Source of the DNA: Parabacteroides sp900760525
Lineage (GTDB): Bacteria > Bacteroidota > Bacteroidia > Bacteroidales > Tannerellaceae
NCBI RefSeq assembly: GCF_049860805.1
Contig: NZ_CP187555.1
Location: forward strand, 3,286,001-3,350,000
Direction of reading: 5' to 3'
Length of the DNA: 64,000 bases
Each line of letters begins with the position of its first letter. Position 1 is the first letter of the stretch. The notes beneath the pieces were generated by a model, which saw only the letters and a list, made by a program, of their open reading frames with translations, ran no database searches and had not been told where the DNA came from. This document shows, in pieces, positions 19,463 to 29,064 of the stretch. The position numbers were made by a program, and so were the translations under genes.

Positions 19463-19966
19463 ATGACAAAAATACAACTATTAGCTACGCTGTTGGCACT
19501 TTTCATCATTGCCATGCTGGGAGCATGCAGCAACGAAGACTATTCGGAACCGGATGTATTCAAGGTAACGCCTGACCTCCGTGCCCGCATCAATACAGGG
19601 GTAAAAATGGCCTCCCGTAAAGAGAAGGGGCTGTTCAATGAGAAATTCAACTCCTTCCTAAATAAGTGCGATGAAATGGGACCGGAAAACACCCCTTACC
19701 AATATATGGAAACGGAAGAGTATGCCGACTTGAAAAACCAAGTCCTGTCATCCTCTCCCGCTGCCTGTTATCTGCTAATGGACCGCTATCTGAAGCGTAA
19801 CCCGCCGTTCTTCTCTTTCATTCTGAACGATCTGATCGAAACAGCCTATCCCAATACGGCGGACGAAATTGCCAATCGGATGAAATCATCGACCACCGTA
19901 CAGGAGACAATGGAACTATTTCCCCAGGTTTGCCTGGAGATCTGGCTGGATGAGATAGAGAAATAG
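19463..19966 (+). CDS. Small lipoprotein of unknown function, 167 aa
   Basis: An N-terminal hydrophobic segment ends in the lipobox LGAC (Cys about residue 22) followed by SNEDYSEPD, typical of a Bacteroidales lipoprotein. The rest is a predicted helical domain containing FNEKFNSFLNKCDEMGP and a C-terminal VQETMELFPQVCLEIW. No family recognised. It is the last gene before the sialic-acid operon and has the same base composition as the upstream flank rather than the AT-rich operon. Confidence 0.75.
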   Translation: MTKIQLLATLLALFIIAMLGACSNEDYSEPDVFKVTPDLRARINTGVKMASRKEKGLFNEKFNSFLNKCDEMGPENTPYQYMETEEYADLKNQVLSSSPAACYLLMDRYLKRNPPFFSFILNDLIETAYPNTADEIANRMKSSTTVQETMELFPQVCLEIWLDEIEK

Positions 19967-20022
19967 TTAATTTATTCAAAAAAAACAGCTTTTCTATTGC
20001 ATGTAAAATATCTTTTGCATTA

Positions 20023-20037
20023 ATTTGTCTGACAAAT
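20023..20037. promoter_or_regulatory. Putative operator of the GntR/FadR-type regulator
   Basis: ATTTGTC-T-GACAAAT is a perfect palindrome containing TTGTCTGACAA, which fits the FadR-subfamily pattern TNGTNNNACNA. It lies 36 bases before the regulator's ATG and just after a TATCTTTTGC sequence resembling a Bacteroides -7 element, a position suited to repression of the whole operon. Confidence 0.65.
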
Positions 20038-20072
20038 AAGATTAATCATAATTATCGTCTAATATTATTGCA

Positions 20073-20786
20073 ATGGATACATTAAAAGTACATAATCAAA
20101 CAATCACCCTTGTGGACCAGGTTGAAGACAAACTTCTCAACTATTTAAAAGAAAAAGATATTCGTACAGGAGATTCTATTCCAAATGAATTAGAATTAGC
20201 AGCTGCACTTGGTGTAGCCCGTAGCGTTCTTCGAGAAGCATTAAGTCGGCTAAAAATGATGGGAATGATAGAAACTCGTACTCGCCGGGGAATGATCCTA
20301 ACAGAACCGACTATTCTTGGAGGCATGAAACGAGTCGTCGATCCACGTATCTTAGGAGAAGAGGCACTTTTTGATATTTTAGGATTCAGAATTGCTTTGG
20401 AGATAGGGATATGTAGTGATATTTTCAGAAATATTACCCCAGAAGACATTTTAGAACTTGAAGAAATAGTAAAAATGGGAATTGTTTTTGAAAACAATGA
20501 ATATGCTCCAGTCAGTGAGTTTACGTTTCATGCTAAATTATATGAAATTACCGGAAATAAAACTATTTCCGAATTTCAAGGGATTATTCATCCTGTAATG
20601 ATCTTTGTGAAAAATAAATTCAAAGATCTATTAGAACCTATTAATATAGAAATGAAAGAACAAGGTCAGATAATCACTCACGCAGATCTTCTTAAATTTC
20701 TCAAAAACAGAGATGAATCAGGGTATCGAAAAGCTATTGAACAACATTTTGAAGTGTACAAAAGATTTTTGAATAGCAGAAAATGA
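20073..20786 (+). CDS. GntR-family (FadR subfamily) transcriptional regulator of the sialic-acid operon
   Basis: 237 residues. The N-terminal winged helix-turn-helix (about 10-75) shows GDSIPNELELAAALGVARS, LREALSRLKMMGMIE and TRRGM. The C-terminal FCD ligand domain (about 95-235) carries His residues in EFTFHAKLYEI, THADLL and EQHFEVYKRF, the usual metal-binding positions. By family knowledge it binds DNA as a dimer and releases it on binding a sugar acid or related metabolite. Neu5Ac or ManNAc is the likely effector by context. Its stop overlaps the next gene's ATG (ATGA), so it is translationally coupled to the transporter and probably autoregulated through the palindrome upstream. Confidence 0.9.
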   Translation: MDTLKVHNQTITLVDQVEDKLLNYLKEKDIRTGDSIPNELELAAALGVARSVLREALSRLKMMGMIETRTRRGMILTEPTILGGMKRVVDPRILGEEALFDILGFRIALEIGICSDIFRNITPEDILELEEIVKMGIVFENNEYAPVSEFTFHAKLYEITGNKTISEFQGIIHPVMIFVKNKFKDLLEPINIEMKEQGQIITHADLLKFLKNRDESGYRKAIEQHFEVYKRFLNSRK

Positions 20787-23398
20787 ATAACCAACTTGTT
20801 AATAATATGTCTAATACAATCAAAATAGAAATAATTCTTCTGATTTGTTTCTTGAATCTATTTCAAGGCAAAGCTTTAAAAGGAAGTATGTCTTCAACTA
20901 ATTCCAGATTGGAAAAAATCGAATGGGATAATTCTTTAACATTACCTGATCTAAATGGAAAACCAAATATCGGAGTTGCGGGTGCTTTTTCAGGTTTTAT
21001 AGGTAATAACCTGATAATTGCAGGAGGAGCGAACTTCCCAGACACTACACCTTGGAATGGAGGGCATAAGACTTATTGGAATACTATATATTATATAAAT
21101 ACAACCAAACCAAACTCTAAATGGATAATATCATCAGAAGGTATGCCAAAGCCTTTGGCATACGGCAATTCTATAGAATTGCCTACAGGAATATTATGCA
21201 TTGGAGGTTGCGACTCCGCCCAATGTTACAATGATGTTTTTCAAATTCAACTAATTGATGGACAAATAAAAATTGATACAGACTGGCCAGTCCTACCTGT
21301 ACCCTTAGCAAATGCAACCGCCTCTTTACTAAATGAAAAAATATATGTAGCCGGAGGTCAAAAAAGCACAAAAGACCCAGAAGCGACCAACCATTTTTTT
21401 GTTCTGGATCTCAACAATCGCAATAAAGGTTGGAAAGAATTACCATCATGGCCTGGAGAACCTCGAGGATATGCGGTTAGTGTATCCCAAAGTGACGGTT
21501 TTGATAAATGCTTTTATCTTTTTAGTGGACGTAATTACAAAGCCAACGGATACATAAAAACGCTTACGGATGGCTATGTCTTCAATCCTCGTTTAAATTC
21601 ATGGAAAAAAATAGAACAAAACTTTCCAGTTATGGCAGGCAATGCATTGGCCTCTGGAGCAAACCATATTCTTTTTTTGGGCGGTGTACCTCAATTAATT
21701 TCAGGTTCTGATAACCATCCTGGTTTTGATAATACAATTCGCCTTTTCCACACTATCACTCAAAGTTTGATAAAAAAAGAGATTGTTCCTTATCCGATCT
21801 CTGTTACAACGAATATTGCCAGAAAAGATGATACATTCTATATCGGAAGTGGTGAAATTAAACCTGGTATTCGCACATCTCATATTCTGAAAGGTAAAAT
21901 TATTCCATTCGAAAAGAAATTGGGGTTAGCTAATATAATTGTTATCATTTTATATTTTGCGTCTCTTGCCTGGATTGGCTACTATTTTTCTAAGAAGCAA
22001 AAAAATACAGATGATTATTTTAAAGGAGGAGGACGACTCCCTTGGTGGGCTGTCGGATTAAGTATTTTTGGAACAAGTTTAAGCGCTATCACATTCATGT
22101 CCATACCTGCAAAAGCTTATTCTTCCGATTGGAGCTATATGCTTGTAAACGCAGGCATCATAATGGTTGTTCCTTTAATATTGTACCTGTTTATTCCTTT
22201 CTATCGAAAATTGAATGTTACAACTGCATTCGAATATTTGGAACAACGGTTCAGCCCTTTAATTCGCGTACTTTGTAGTTTAGCTTTCATCCTGTTTCAG
22301 ATTGGCCGTATGGGAATCGTCTTATTCTTACCCGCCATAGCCTTGAATGTCGTTACAGGCTTTGACATATTTCTTTGTATAGGACTAATGGGAGCATTAA
22401 GTCTTATCTACACTATGATGGGAGGTATTGAAGCAGTAGTGTGGACTGACGCTTTACAAGTTGTTGTCTTATTAGGTGGTGCTATTTTGGTTATTATTAT
22501 GGCAGCATTCAATATTCCAGATGGGATCTCTGGTATTATCCAAGAAGCTGCAACTGACAATAAATTCGACCTAGGAAGTTTAAATTTTGACCTGAAACAA
22601 TCGACTTTATGGACTGTACTAATTGCAACTTTTTTCACCAATTTAACAACTTATGGTACAGATCAGACAATGGTACAACGCTATATGACTACCGAAACAG
22701 AGAAACAAGCTCGGAAAAGTGTATTGACAAATGCAGTTCTTACTATTCCTGCGACACTTCTTTTCTTTTTCGTAGGTACAGTATTGTATGTTTACTACAA
22801 AAATAATCCGACAGATTTAAGTTTGACAATCACAGACGGTGATGCTATTCTCCCATGGTATATTTATTCTCAACTACCGGAAGGTATCACAGGGCTTTTG
22901 ATTTCAGGGATATTTGCAGCAGCCATGTCAACTCTCAGTAGCAGCATGAATTCAGCCGCAACAGCCTACATTGTCGATATTCATAGTAAAATAGTAAAAA
23001 GAGAAAGGGGAGACAGCTTACACACAGCTAAAATAGCGACCCTTTTCTTAGGAATTTCAGGAATTGCATTTGCTTATATGATGGCTACATGGGAAATAAA
23101 ATCATTATGGGACGAATTTAATAAAATATTAGGTATCATATTAGGCAGTCTAGGAGGACTTTTCCTATTAGGAATGATTACACGAAAAGCTAATACATCA
23201 GGAGCTTTATGTGGCATTATCGGCAGCATATTTATACAGTTGATCGTCATTCAACAACAGTCCGTACATCTTTTACTATACACAACTACAGGATTTGCCT
23301 CTTGCTTCATTATTGGGTATACAGCAAGTTGGCTTATTCCCTGTAAGACAAAAGATATAGATCATCTAACAATTTACAAGATATTCTCAAAAAAATAG
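20783..23398 (+). CDS. Fused sialic-acid mutarotase (cyclically permuted kelch) and SSS-family sodium symporter
   Basis: 871 residues. After a signal/anchor segment, residues about 45-372 form a kelch beta-propeller with repeated GG and W motifs (GVAGAFSG, IIAGGANFPD, LCIGGCD, YVAGGQK, LFSGRN, LFLGGVPQ), as in NanM/YjhT mutarotases that convert alpha-Neu5Ac to the beta anomer; the permuted form is a described family. From about residue 380 (LGLANIIVIILYFASLAWIG) to the C-terminus is a complete sodium:solute symporter with many helices and the DDYFKGGGRLPWWAVG segment. The mutarotase would sit in the periplasm beside its own transporter. An alternative start is M9. Substrate Neu5Ac is inferred from context. 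Confidence 0.9.
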   Translation: MNNQLVNNMSNTIKIEIILLICFLNLFQGKALKGSMSSTNSRLEKIEWDNSLTLPDLNGKPNIGVAGAFSGFIGNNLIIAGGANFPDTTPWNGGHKTYWNTIYYINTTKPNSKWIISSEGMPKPLAYGNSIELPTGILCIGGCDSAQCYNDVFQIQLIDGQIKIDTDWPVLPVPLANATASLLNEKIYVAGGQKSTKDPEATNHFFVLDLNNRNKGWKELPSWPGEPRGYAVSVSQSDGFDKCFYLFSGRNYKANGYIKTLTDGYVFNPRLNSWKKIEQNFPVMAGNALASGANHILFLGGVPQLISGSDNHPGFDNTIRLFHTITQSLIKKEIVPYPISVTTNIARKDDTFYIGSGEIKPGIRTSHILKGKIIPFEKKLGLANIIVIILYFASLAWIGYYFSKKQKNTDDYFKGGGRLPWWAVGLSIFGTSLSAITFMSIPAKAYSSDWSYMLVNAGIIMVVPLILYLFIPFYRKLNVTTAFEYLEQRFSPLIRVLCSLAFILFQIGRMGIVLFLPAIALNVVTGFDIFLCIGLMGALSLIYTMMGGIEAVVWTDALQVVVLLGGAILVIIMAAFNIPDGISGIIQEAATDNKFDLGSLNFDLKQSTLWTVLIATFFTNLTTYGTDQTMVQRYMTTETEKQARKSVLTNAVLTIPATLLFFFVGTVLYVYYKNNPTDLSLTITDGDAILPWYIYSQLPEGITGLLISGIFAAAMSTLSSSMNSAATAYIVDIHSKIVKRERGDSLHTAKIATLFLGISGIAFAYMMATWEIKSLWDEFNKILGIILGSLGGLFLLGMITRKANTSGALCGIIGSIFIQLIVIQQQSVHLLLYTTTGFASCFIIGYTASWLIPCKTKDIDHLTIYKIFSKK

Positions 23399-23402
23399 AA
23401 AC

Positions 23403-24314
23403 ATGAAAAATTATCAACGTTTAAAAGGATTGATTGCGGCATCTTTCACTCCTATGGATGCCAAAGGAGAGATTAATCTTTCCGTAATCGATAAGTATGC
23501 AGATCTGATGGCTAAATCTGATATGACAGGAGTGTTCGTATGCGGAACGACCGGAGAGTCTCAATCTCTAACAACAGATGAGCGAAAAAGCATTCTGGAG
23601 CAATGGGTTAAGTCTTCGAATGGCCGTTTTAAGGTTATAGCTCATGTAGGAAGCAATTCACAGGTAGAAGCGATAGAATTAGCCCACCATGCAGCAGAAA
23701 CAGGTGCTAATGCCATTGCAGCAATGGCACCTTGTTTCTTCAAACCGGAAACAGTCAAAGACCTGATTGACTTCTTTGCTCCGATAGCCCATAGTGCAGA
23801 AGAACTACCATTCTATTATTATAATATGCCATCTATGACTGGTGTATCTTTATCAGTTGCCACCTTCCTGACAGAGGGCAAAAAAGTAATGCCTAATCTT
23901 GTGGGAACAAAATTCACACATAATAACCTAATGGAAATGGGTGAATGTTTAGCATTAAATGACGGTGAATTTGAAGTGCTTCACGGGTATGATGAAATTC
24001 TAATCTCAGGATTAGTATTTGGAGCGATAGCAGGTGTTGGAAGTACCTACAACTATCTCCCCGAAGTTTACCACGGCATTTTGAAAGCAGTTGAAAAAGG
24101 AGATTTCCATAATGCAAGGAAATTACAGATGAAATCAATAGAAATAGTAAAAATAATCATTAAATACGGAGGAGGTGTACGAGGAGGAAAAGCAATTATG
24201 AATTTGATCGGAATAGATTGTGGTCCATGCAGACTGCCCATTCCTGCTGTAAGCAAGGAAGAATATGATATGCTGAAAAACGATTTACTAAAAATCGGTT
24301 TTTTATCTAAATAA
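23403..24314 (+). CDS. nanA: N-acetylneuraminate lyase
   Basis: A 303-residue class I aldolase of the DapA/NanA family that splits Neu5Ac into ManNAc and pyruvate. Visible are GTTGES (residues 48-53, carboxylate binding), YYYNMPSMTGV with the catalytic Tyr at about 140, and VGTKFTH with Schiff-base Lys at about 170. The YNMP form and sialic-acid context support lyase rather than dihydrodipicolinate synthase activity. It follows the symporter by 4 bases. Length is normal for the family. Confidence 0.93.
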   Translation: MKNYQRLKGLIAASFTPMDAKGEINLSVIDKYADLMAKSDMTGVFVCGTTGESQSLTTDERKSILEQWVKSSNGRFKVIAHVGSNSQVEAIELAHHAAETGANAIAAMAPCFFKPETVKDLIDFFAPIAHSAEELPFYYYNMPSMTGVSLSVATFLTEGKKVMPNLVGTKFTHNNLMEMGECLALNDGEFEVLHGYDEILISGLVFGAIAGVGSTYNYLPEVYHGILKAVEKGDFHNARKLQMKSIEIVKIIIKYGGGVRGGKAIMNLIGIDCGPCRLPIPAVSKEEYDMLKNDLLKIGFLSK

Positions 24315-24318
24315 AAAA

Positions 24319-24362
24319 GACACGGGGAATAAAACTTTGACCGGTGATTATTCCCTCGTGTC
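24319..24362 (+). terminator. Long hairpin between nanA and susC
   Basis: GACACG-GGGAATAA pairs with TTATTCCC-T-CGTGTC: 14 base pairs with a single bulged T. There is no T-run after it, so it may act as an attenuator, an RNA-processing site or an mRNA stabiliser that gives susC a different level from the upstream genes. Confidence 0.55.
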
Positions 24363-24366
24363 AATC

Positions 24367-24385
24367 TTAAAATAGCACTATTTTA
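24367..24385 (+). promoter_or_regulatory. AT-rich hairpin in the susC leader
   Basis: TTAAAATAG-CA-CTATTTTAA is a short perfect inverted repeat 15 bases before the susC ATG and directly after the longer hairpin. It could modulate access to the susC ribosome binding region. Confidence 0.4.
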
Positions 24386-24399
24386 AAACCAGTACAAAG

Positions 24400-27300
24400 A
24401 TGAATAAATTAAATCATTTATGTTTACTGTTAGTCCTCTTATTATTCCCTTTTATCTCAATTTCTGCTCAAGAAATGAATATTTCGGGCGTTGTTATAGA
24501 CAACGATGGACTAACTATGCCAGGAGTTTCTGTTTCTGTCAAAGGAACAACAACAGGTTCTATTACCGATATTGACGGTAAATACAGCCTCAATGTACAA
24601 AAAGGGGCTACTCTTCTTTTCTCTTTTATCGGATACTCTACAAAAGAAGTAAAGGTAGAAAAGGATAATATTATAAATATCACACTTAACGCCTCTACTA
24701 TAGGCTTGGATGAAGTTGTAGTAGTCGGTTACGGAACACAATCAAGAAGAACAATCACTTCTGCCATTACAAAAGTAAGTGGCGATGCATTGAAAAATGT
24801 TCCGGTAAATACTATTGGTGAAGGCTTGAAAGGTAAAATTGCCGGAGCACGCCTATATTCCAATAACAATACCCCGGGAGCCGATGCTACGATCCGTATC
24901 CGTGGTGGTTCTTCTATCAATAAAAGTAACGACCCTCTGATCTTGGTAGATGGTGTCGAACGGGCATTCTCGGGTATTAATCCAAATGACATTGAATCTA
25001 TCGAAGTTTTAAAAGATGCAGCATCCACTGCAATCTATGGTTCAAGAGCTTCTAATGGTGTAATTCTTATCACTACAAAAAAAGGATCAGCCAATCAAGC
25101 CCCCCGAATAACATTCGAGGCCAACTTGGCACTACAACAAGCAGAAACATTGTATGATTTTATGAATGCCGAAGATTATATCAATACTGTCCGTCCTGCT
25201 GTTGCCTTAGGTCCAAAATCTCACTATAACTTTATGGATGGCTATTCAGCAAGTTCCGGGAATACAGAATCCTCAATCTATTCAACTCGTTACCTAAAAG
25301 ATGGGGAAAATGTACCAGCAGGATATAGATATATGCCGGATCCATTAGATCCAACTAAAACATTGATCTTCCAAGATAACAACTTTCAAGACGAAATCTA
25401 CAAAAACGCACTATGGCAAAACTATTACGTAGGAATTGATGGAGGAAGTGAATCAGTCAGATACAGTGCCAGTGCAGGATATACAGATGACGGAGGAGTC
25501 GCTTTAGCAACAGGTTATTCCCGTTTAAGCATGCGAAACAATTTGGATGTAAAAATCAATAGTAAATTATCCTTTGCGATGGGTTTTGATTATTCAAAAA
25601 CCAATTCTTCCGAATATCCCAATCAGATGAATGTAATATCAAGAGGTTTAGCAACTCCACCGACTCAAAAGAAATACAATGAAGATGGAACACCTACAAA
25701 AGGCTATAATGCAACCTCTCCTAACCCATTGTGGTATCAATATTACAACGACCAAAGCAAAGAGGAAAAACGAATGTCTGCATTTGGGAAGCTGACATAT
25801 CGTATTATTGACGGCCTGAGAGCAGACGTACAAATGTCCACTTACAATCATCACTGGAGGAGTGACAGTTTCGAAAAAGCCAATGAATTTAGTGGCTTAC
25901 GCACTACTACAGCTAAATTCGGAGAATTAAACAGAAACAAATTGGAAGCCTATGGAACATACAATAAAACAATCAAAGATCATTCCTTCTCTGTAATGGC
26001 TGGTTATTCCTATCAGAAAGATAAAAATCAATCAATGGAAGCAACCGTTACAGGTGCCAGTTCAGATAAAGTTCCGACATTAACAGCAGGACCCAATAAA
26101 AAAGACGCAAAAAGCGATTTCACAGAAGATGTCACAATTGGTTATTTCGGCCGATTATCCTATGATTTTCAAAAGAAATATTTGTTTTCTGCAACATTTA
26201 GAGAAGACGCTTCTTCCCGTTTTGCGACAGGAAATCAATGGGGCTTTTTCCCTGGTGCTTCTGTGGGTTGGGTTATGTCTGACGAATCCTTCATGCAAAA
26301 CATAAAAACCATTGATAACTTGAAATGGCGCATAAGTTATGGACAAACAGGTAACAATGCAATCGGGCTATATGACGCTTATGGCAAATATTCAACAGAT
26401 GCCAAATACGATGGAGTTGCAGGAATTGTCCCGTCTACTATGCCTAATTTAGGATTAACATGGGAGGTTTCTACACAGTTAGATGCAGGCTTCGATTTGT
26501 CAATGTTTAATAATCGTTTAAACATCAGTGCAGACTATTTCGACAAAAGAACTGACAACCTATTATTTAGCAAAGAATTACCCAATACTTCCGGTTTTGC
26601 CAATGTTCAAACTAACATCGGTAAAGTCAAATTCTATGGTTTCGATGTCGAAATCAGTTCCACAAACATCGAAACAAAAGATTTTATATGGACATCCAAA
26701 TTCACATGGAGCTACGTAAAAAATAAAGTTTTAAAACTCCCTGATAATGGACGAGACAAAAACCGTATAGGAGGTATTACCTTGGCAGATGGAACAGCCT
26801 TTGGGGGAACAGCAGAAGGAGAACCGTTGTATCGTTATTATGGCTATGTAGTTGACCATATTATTGAAACACAAGAACAGGCAGACAATGCAATGTATGA
26901 TAATTCTGCAAAAGGTTATCGGCCTTCTGATGGGAAAAACATAGCCGGACGTAAAGAAATCGGTGATTACGAATGGAAAAACCGTGAAGGCAGCCAAACA
27001 AAAGATGGGAAAGATTATATTGACAGTCAGGATCAATTCTTGCTTGGTTATACAGTTCCACATTCAACCGGAGGTTTGAACAACAATTTCACTTATAAAA
27101 ATTTCACTTTGAATATCTTTTTAGATTGGGCTTTAGGCCACTCCATCAACAATAATTCAGAAATGCGTTATTTCATGAATACATTTGCAAACAATTATAC
27201 GCTAATTGATGAAGTAAAACAATGTTGGAAACAGCCGGGCGATAATACAAAATACGCACGTTTTACTGCCAATGATCCGGATGATGGAAATGCTAATTTT

Positions 27301-27564
27301 AGCCGTACATCGAATGTGTTCAACTACAAAGGCGATTACCTCTGCATCCGTGAAATAAGTCTGCAATACAATGTACCGACAAATAAGCTGACAAAACTGG
27401 GTATTCAAAATTTGGCTATTACATTAGCAGGAAACAATCTGCACTACTTTACAGCTGTAAAGGGTGTCTCTCCTGAAGTGGGTGCTTCTACGACCTATAA
27501 TAAGGATTATTACAATTATCCTCCTATTCGCAAATATTCCGTAGGAGTAAAAGTTACTTTCTAA
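24400..27564 (+). CDS. SusC-family TonB-dependent outer-membrane transporter
   Basis: 1054 residues. A signal peptide (cleaved after SISAQ) is followed by a carboxypeptidase-regulatory-like domain (about 25-100), a TonB-box-like stretch LDEVVVVGYGT (about 108-118), a plug domain containing IRIRGGSS and PLILVDG, and a C-terminal 22-strand barrel ending YSVGVKVTF. It imports glycans across the outer membrane with the SusD partner encoded next. Operon position points to sialic acid or sialylated oligosaccharides. It lacks an N-terminal anti-sigma interaction domain, consistent with control by the GntR regulator rather than by an ECF sigma factor. Confidence 0.95.
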   Translation: MNKLNHLCLLLVLLLFPFISISAQEMNISGVVIDNDGLTMPGVSVSVKGTTTGSITDIDGKYSLNVQKGATLLFSFIGYSTKEVKVEKDNIINITLNASTIGLDEVVVVGYGTQSRRTITSAITKVSGDALKNVPVNTIGEGLKGKIAGARLYSNNNTPGADATIRIRGGSSINKSNDPLILVDGVERAFSGINPNDIESIEVLKDAASTAIYGSRASNGVILITTKKGSANQAPRITFEANLALQQAETLYDFMNAEDYINTVRPAVALGPKSHYNFMDGYSASSGNTESSIYSTRYLKDGENVPAGYRYMPDPLDPTKTLIFQDNNFQDEIYKNALWQNYYVGIDGGSESVRYSASAGYTDDGGVALATGYSRLSMRNNLDVKINSKLSFAMGFDYSKTNSSEYPNQMNVISRGLATPPTQKKYNEDGTPTKGYNATSPNPLWYQYYNDQSKEEKRMSAFGKLTYRIIDGLRADVQMSTYNHHWRSDSFEKANEFSGLRTTTAKFGELNRNKLEAYGTYNKTIKDHSFSVMAGYSYQKDKNQSMEATVTGASSDKVPTLTAGPNKKDAKSDFTEDVTIGYFGRLSYDFQKKYLFSATFREDASSRFATGNQWGFFPGASVGWVMSDESFMQNIKTIDNLKWRISYGQTGNNAIGLYDAYGKYSTDAKYDGVAGIVPSTMPNLGLTWEVSTQLDAGFDLSMFNNRLNISADYFDKRTDNLLFSKELPNTSGFANVQTNIGKVKFYGFDVEISSTNIETKDFIWTSKFTWSYVKNKVLKLPDNGRDKNRIGGITLADGTAFGGTAEGEPLYRYYGYVVDHIIETQEQADNAMYDNSAKGYRPSDGKNIAGRKEIGDYEWKNREGSQTKDGKDYIDSQDQFLLGYTVPHSTGGLNNNFTYKNFTLNIFLDWALGHSINNNSEMRYFMNTFANNYTLIDEVKQCWKQPGDNTKYARFTANDPDDGNANFSRTSNVFNYKGDYLCIREISLQYNVPTNKLTKLGIQNLAITLAGNNLHYFTAVKGVSPEVGASTTYNKDYYNYPPIRKYSVGVKVTF

Positions 27565-27600
27565 TCAAATGATTTCTTAAGTTATAAAAACATTTATATC

Positions 27601-29055
27601 ATGAAAATCAAAACAATATTATCAATATTATTGGCTGGAACTCTACTTGCTTCATGCCATGGTGATCTGAATATCATCCAGAAAAGTGAAGTATCAGCCA
27701 ACTCCATGTGGCAAGATGAAGGAGATGCTACTTCTGCCATGTATGGCATGTTCAATAAATTCAGAGCGACATTCAGTACTGGTTACATTTACTGGGGAGA
27801 ATACAGGACCGGTCTTTGGGCAGACGGTTTAGCCGGACAAACAGCACGTGACCAAGTATATCAAAATCAGATACCAACTAACCATGGTTATGCAAATTGG
27901 GCTGATTTATATACGACAATCAACAATGCTAATTTGATTTTAAAATACACACCGGATATTGCGTTCAATAGCGAAGATGCTAAAAACAAGATTTTAGCAA
28001 ACGCGTATTATGTAAGAGCATTTTGTTACTACTGGATTGGACGTATCTGGGGAGATGCTCCCATATTACTGGACGGATTTGAATCGGATCAGCAAGAAGG
28101 GCTTTTTCCGACTCGTCAACCAGCCGAAGATGTTTTCAAACAGGTAGGAAAAGACATCAACAATGCTTTAACCTTGATGCCTACATCTGTAACAGACAGA
28201 AATTTGGCATCATCAGGAGCCATTAATATGCTGAAAGCAGACTACTATTTATGGATGTATAAAGTACGGAATGCAGGAGAGTCAGCACTCGACAATGCAA
28301 ACACTGCTGTCCAAGCTGTTTTGAACAACTCAAATTACTCACTTGAAGAAGATTTCGGCAATATTTTTTACAACGAATTAGGTAATGAGATTATATTTGC
28401 GTGGAGTTACATTCAAGATGAATATACAGGTGGATATCCAGGAGATTATCTGGTTCCTTCTCAATATGTTTCTGTCGAAGCAATAGAAAATCCGGTGAAA
28501 GTAGGTAGCCATCAGCAATGGTGCTTCTATACAGAAGATTACAAAGCTTTACTTTCAGAAAATAAAGAAGATCAAAGAACAATTGTAAGTTTCGAAACAT
28601 ATTTCGATGAACCGAAAAATGCAACATTTCAATGGATCAATAAATTTGCCGGAACATGGACAAACGGAACACGTATCTTTGATTCAGATATAATCGTATA
28701 CCGTTATGCAGATGCCATCCTGTTTGATACAGAAATCAAATTAGCAAAAAATGATATTACCGGTGCGATTGCTTCACTTAACAAAATAGCGGAACGGGCT
28801 TACGGTAAAAAGGACTTCTATCCTTCCTCCATGGCTGCTAATGATTTGAATGAAGCCATTGTAACAGAGAGGATGAAAGAGTTTGCTGCCGAAGGTAAAC
28901 TATGGTGGGATTTCATCCGTTTAGGAGTTGTCTTCAAAAAGGCTCCTTATCTGGTTGGTCGTGAAAACGAGCTAAATATTTTGTTATGGCCCGTAGCTCA
29001 GACATCAATCAATAAGAACCCGAATATCACACAGACTCCGGGATATGATAAATAA
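27601..29055 (+). CDS. SusD/RagB-family surface glycan-binding lipoprotein
   Basis: 484 residues. The lipobox LLASC (Cys about residue 19) anchors it to the outer membrane. The helical TPR-rich body (AKNKILANAYYVRAFCYYWIGRIWGDAPIL) and the C-terminal RMKEFAAEGKLWWDFIRLG followed by LLWPVAQTSINKNPNITQTPGY are hallmarks of SusD proteins, which cap the SusC barrel and hand over the ligand. It follows susC by 36 bases. Confidence 0.95.
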   Translation: MKIKTILSILLAGTLLASCHGDLNIIQKSEVSANSMWQDEGDATSAMYGMFNKFRATFSTGYIYWGEYRTGLWADGLAGQTARDQVYQNQIPTNHGYANWADLYTTINNANLILKYTPDIAFNSEDAKNKILANAYYVRAFCYYWIGRIWGDAPILLDGFESDQQEGLFPTRQPAEDVFKQVGKDINNALTLMPTSVTDRNLASSGAINMLKADYYLWMYKVRNAGESALDNANTAVQAVLNNSNYSLEEDFGNIFYNELGNEIIFAWSYIQDEYTGGYPGDYLVPSQYVSVEAIENPVKVGSHQQWCFYTEDYKALLSENKEDQRTIVSFETYFDEPKNATFQWINKFAGTWTNGTRIFDSDIIVYRYADAILFDTEIKLAKNDITGAIASLNKIAERAYGKKDFYPSSMAANDLNEAIVTERMKEFAAEGKLWWDFIRLGVVFKKAPYLVGRENELNILLWPVAQTSINKNPNITQTPGYDK

Positions 29056-29064
29056 TTGATATTT

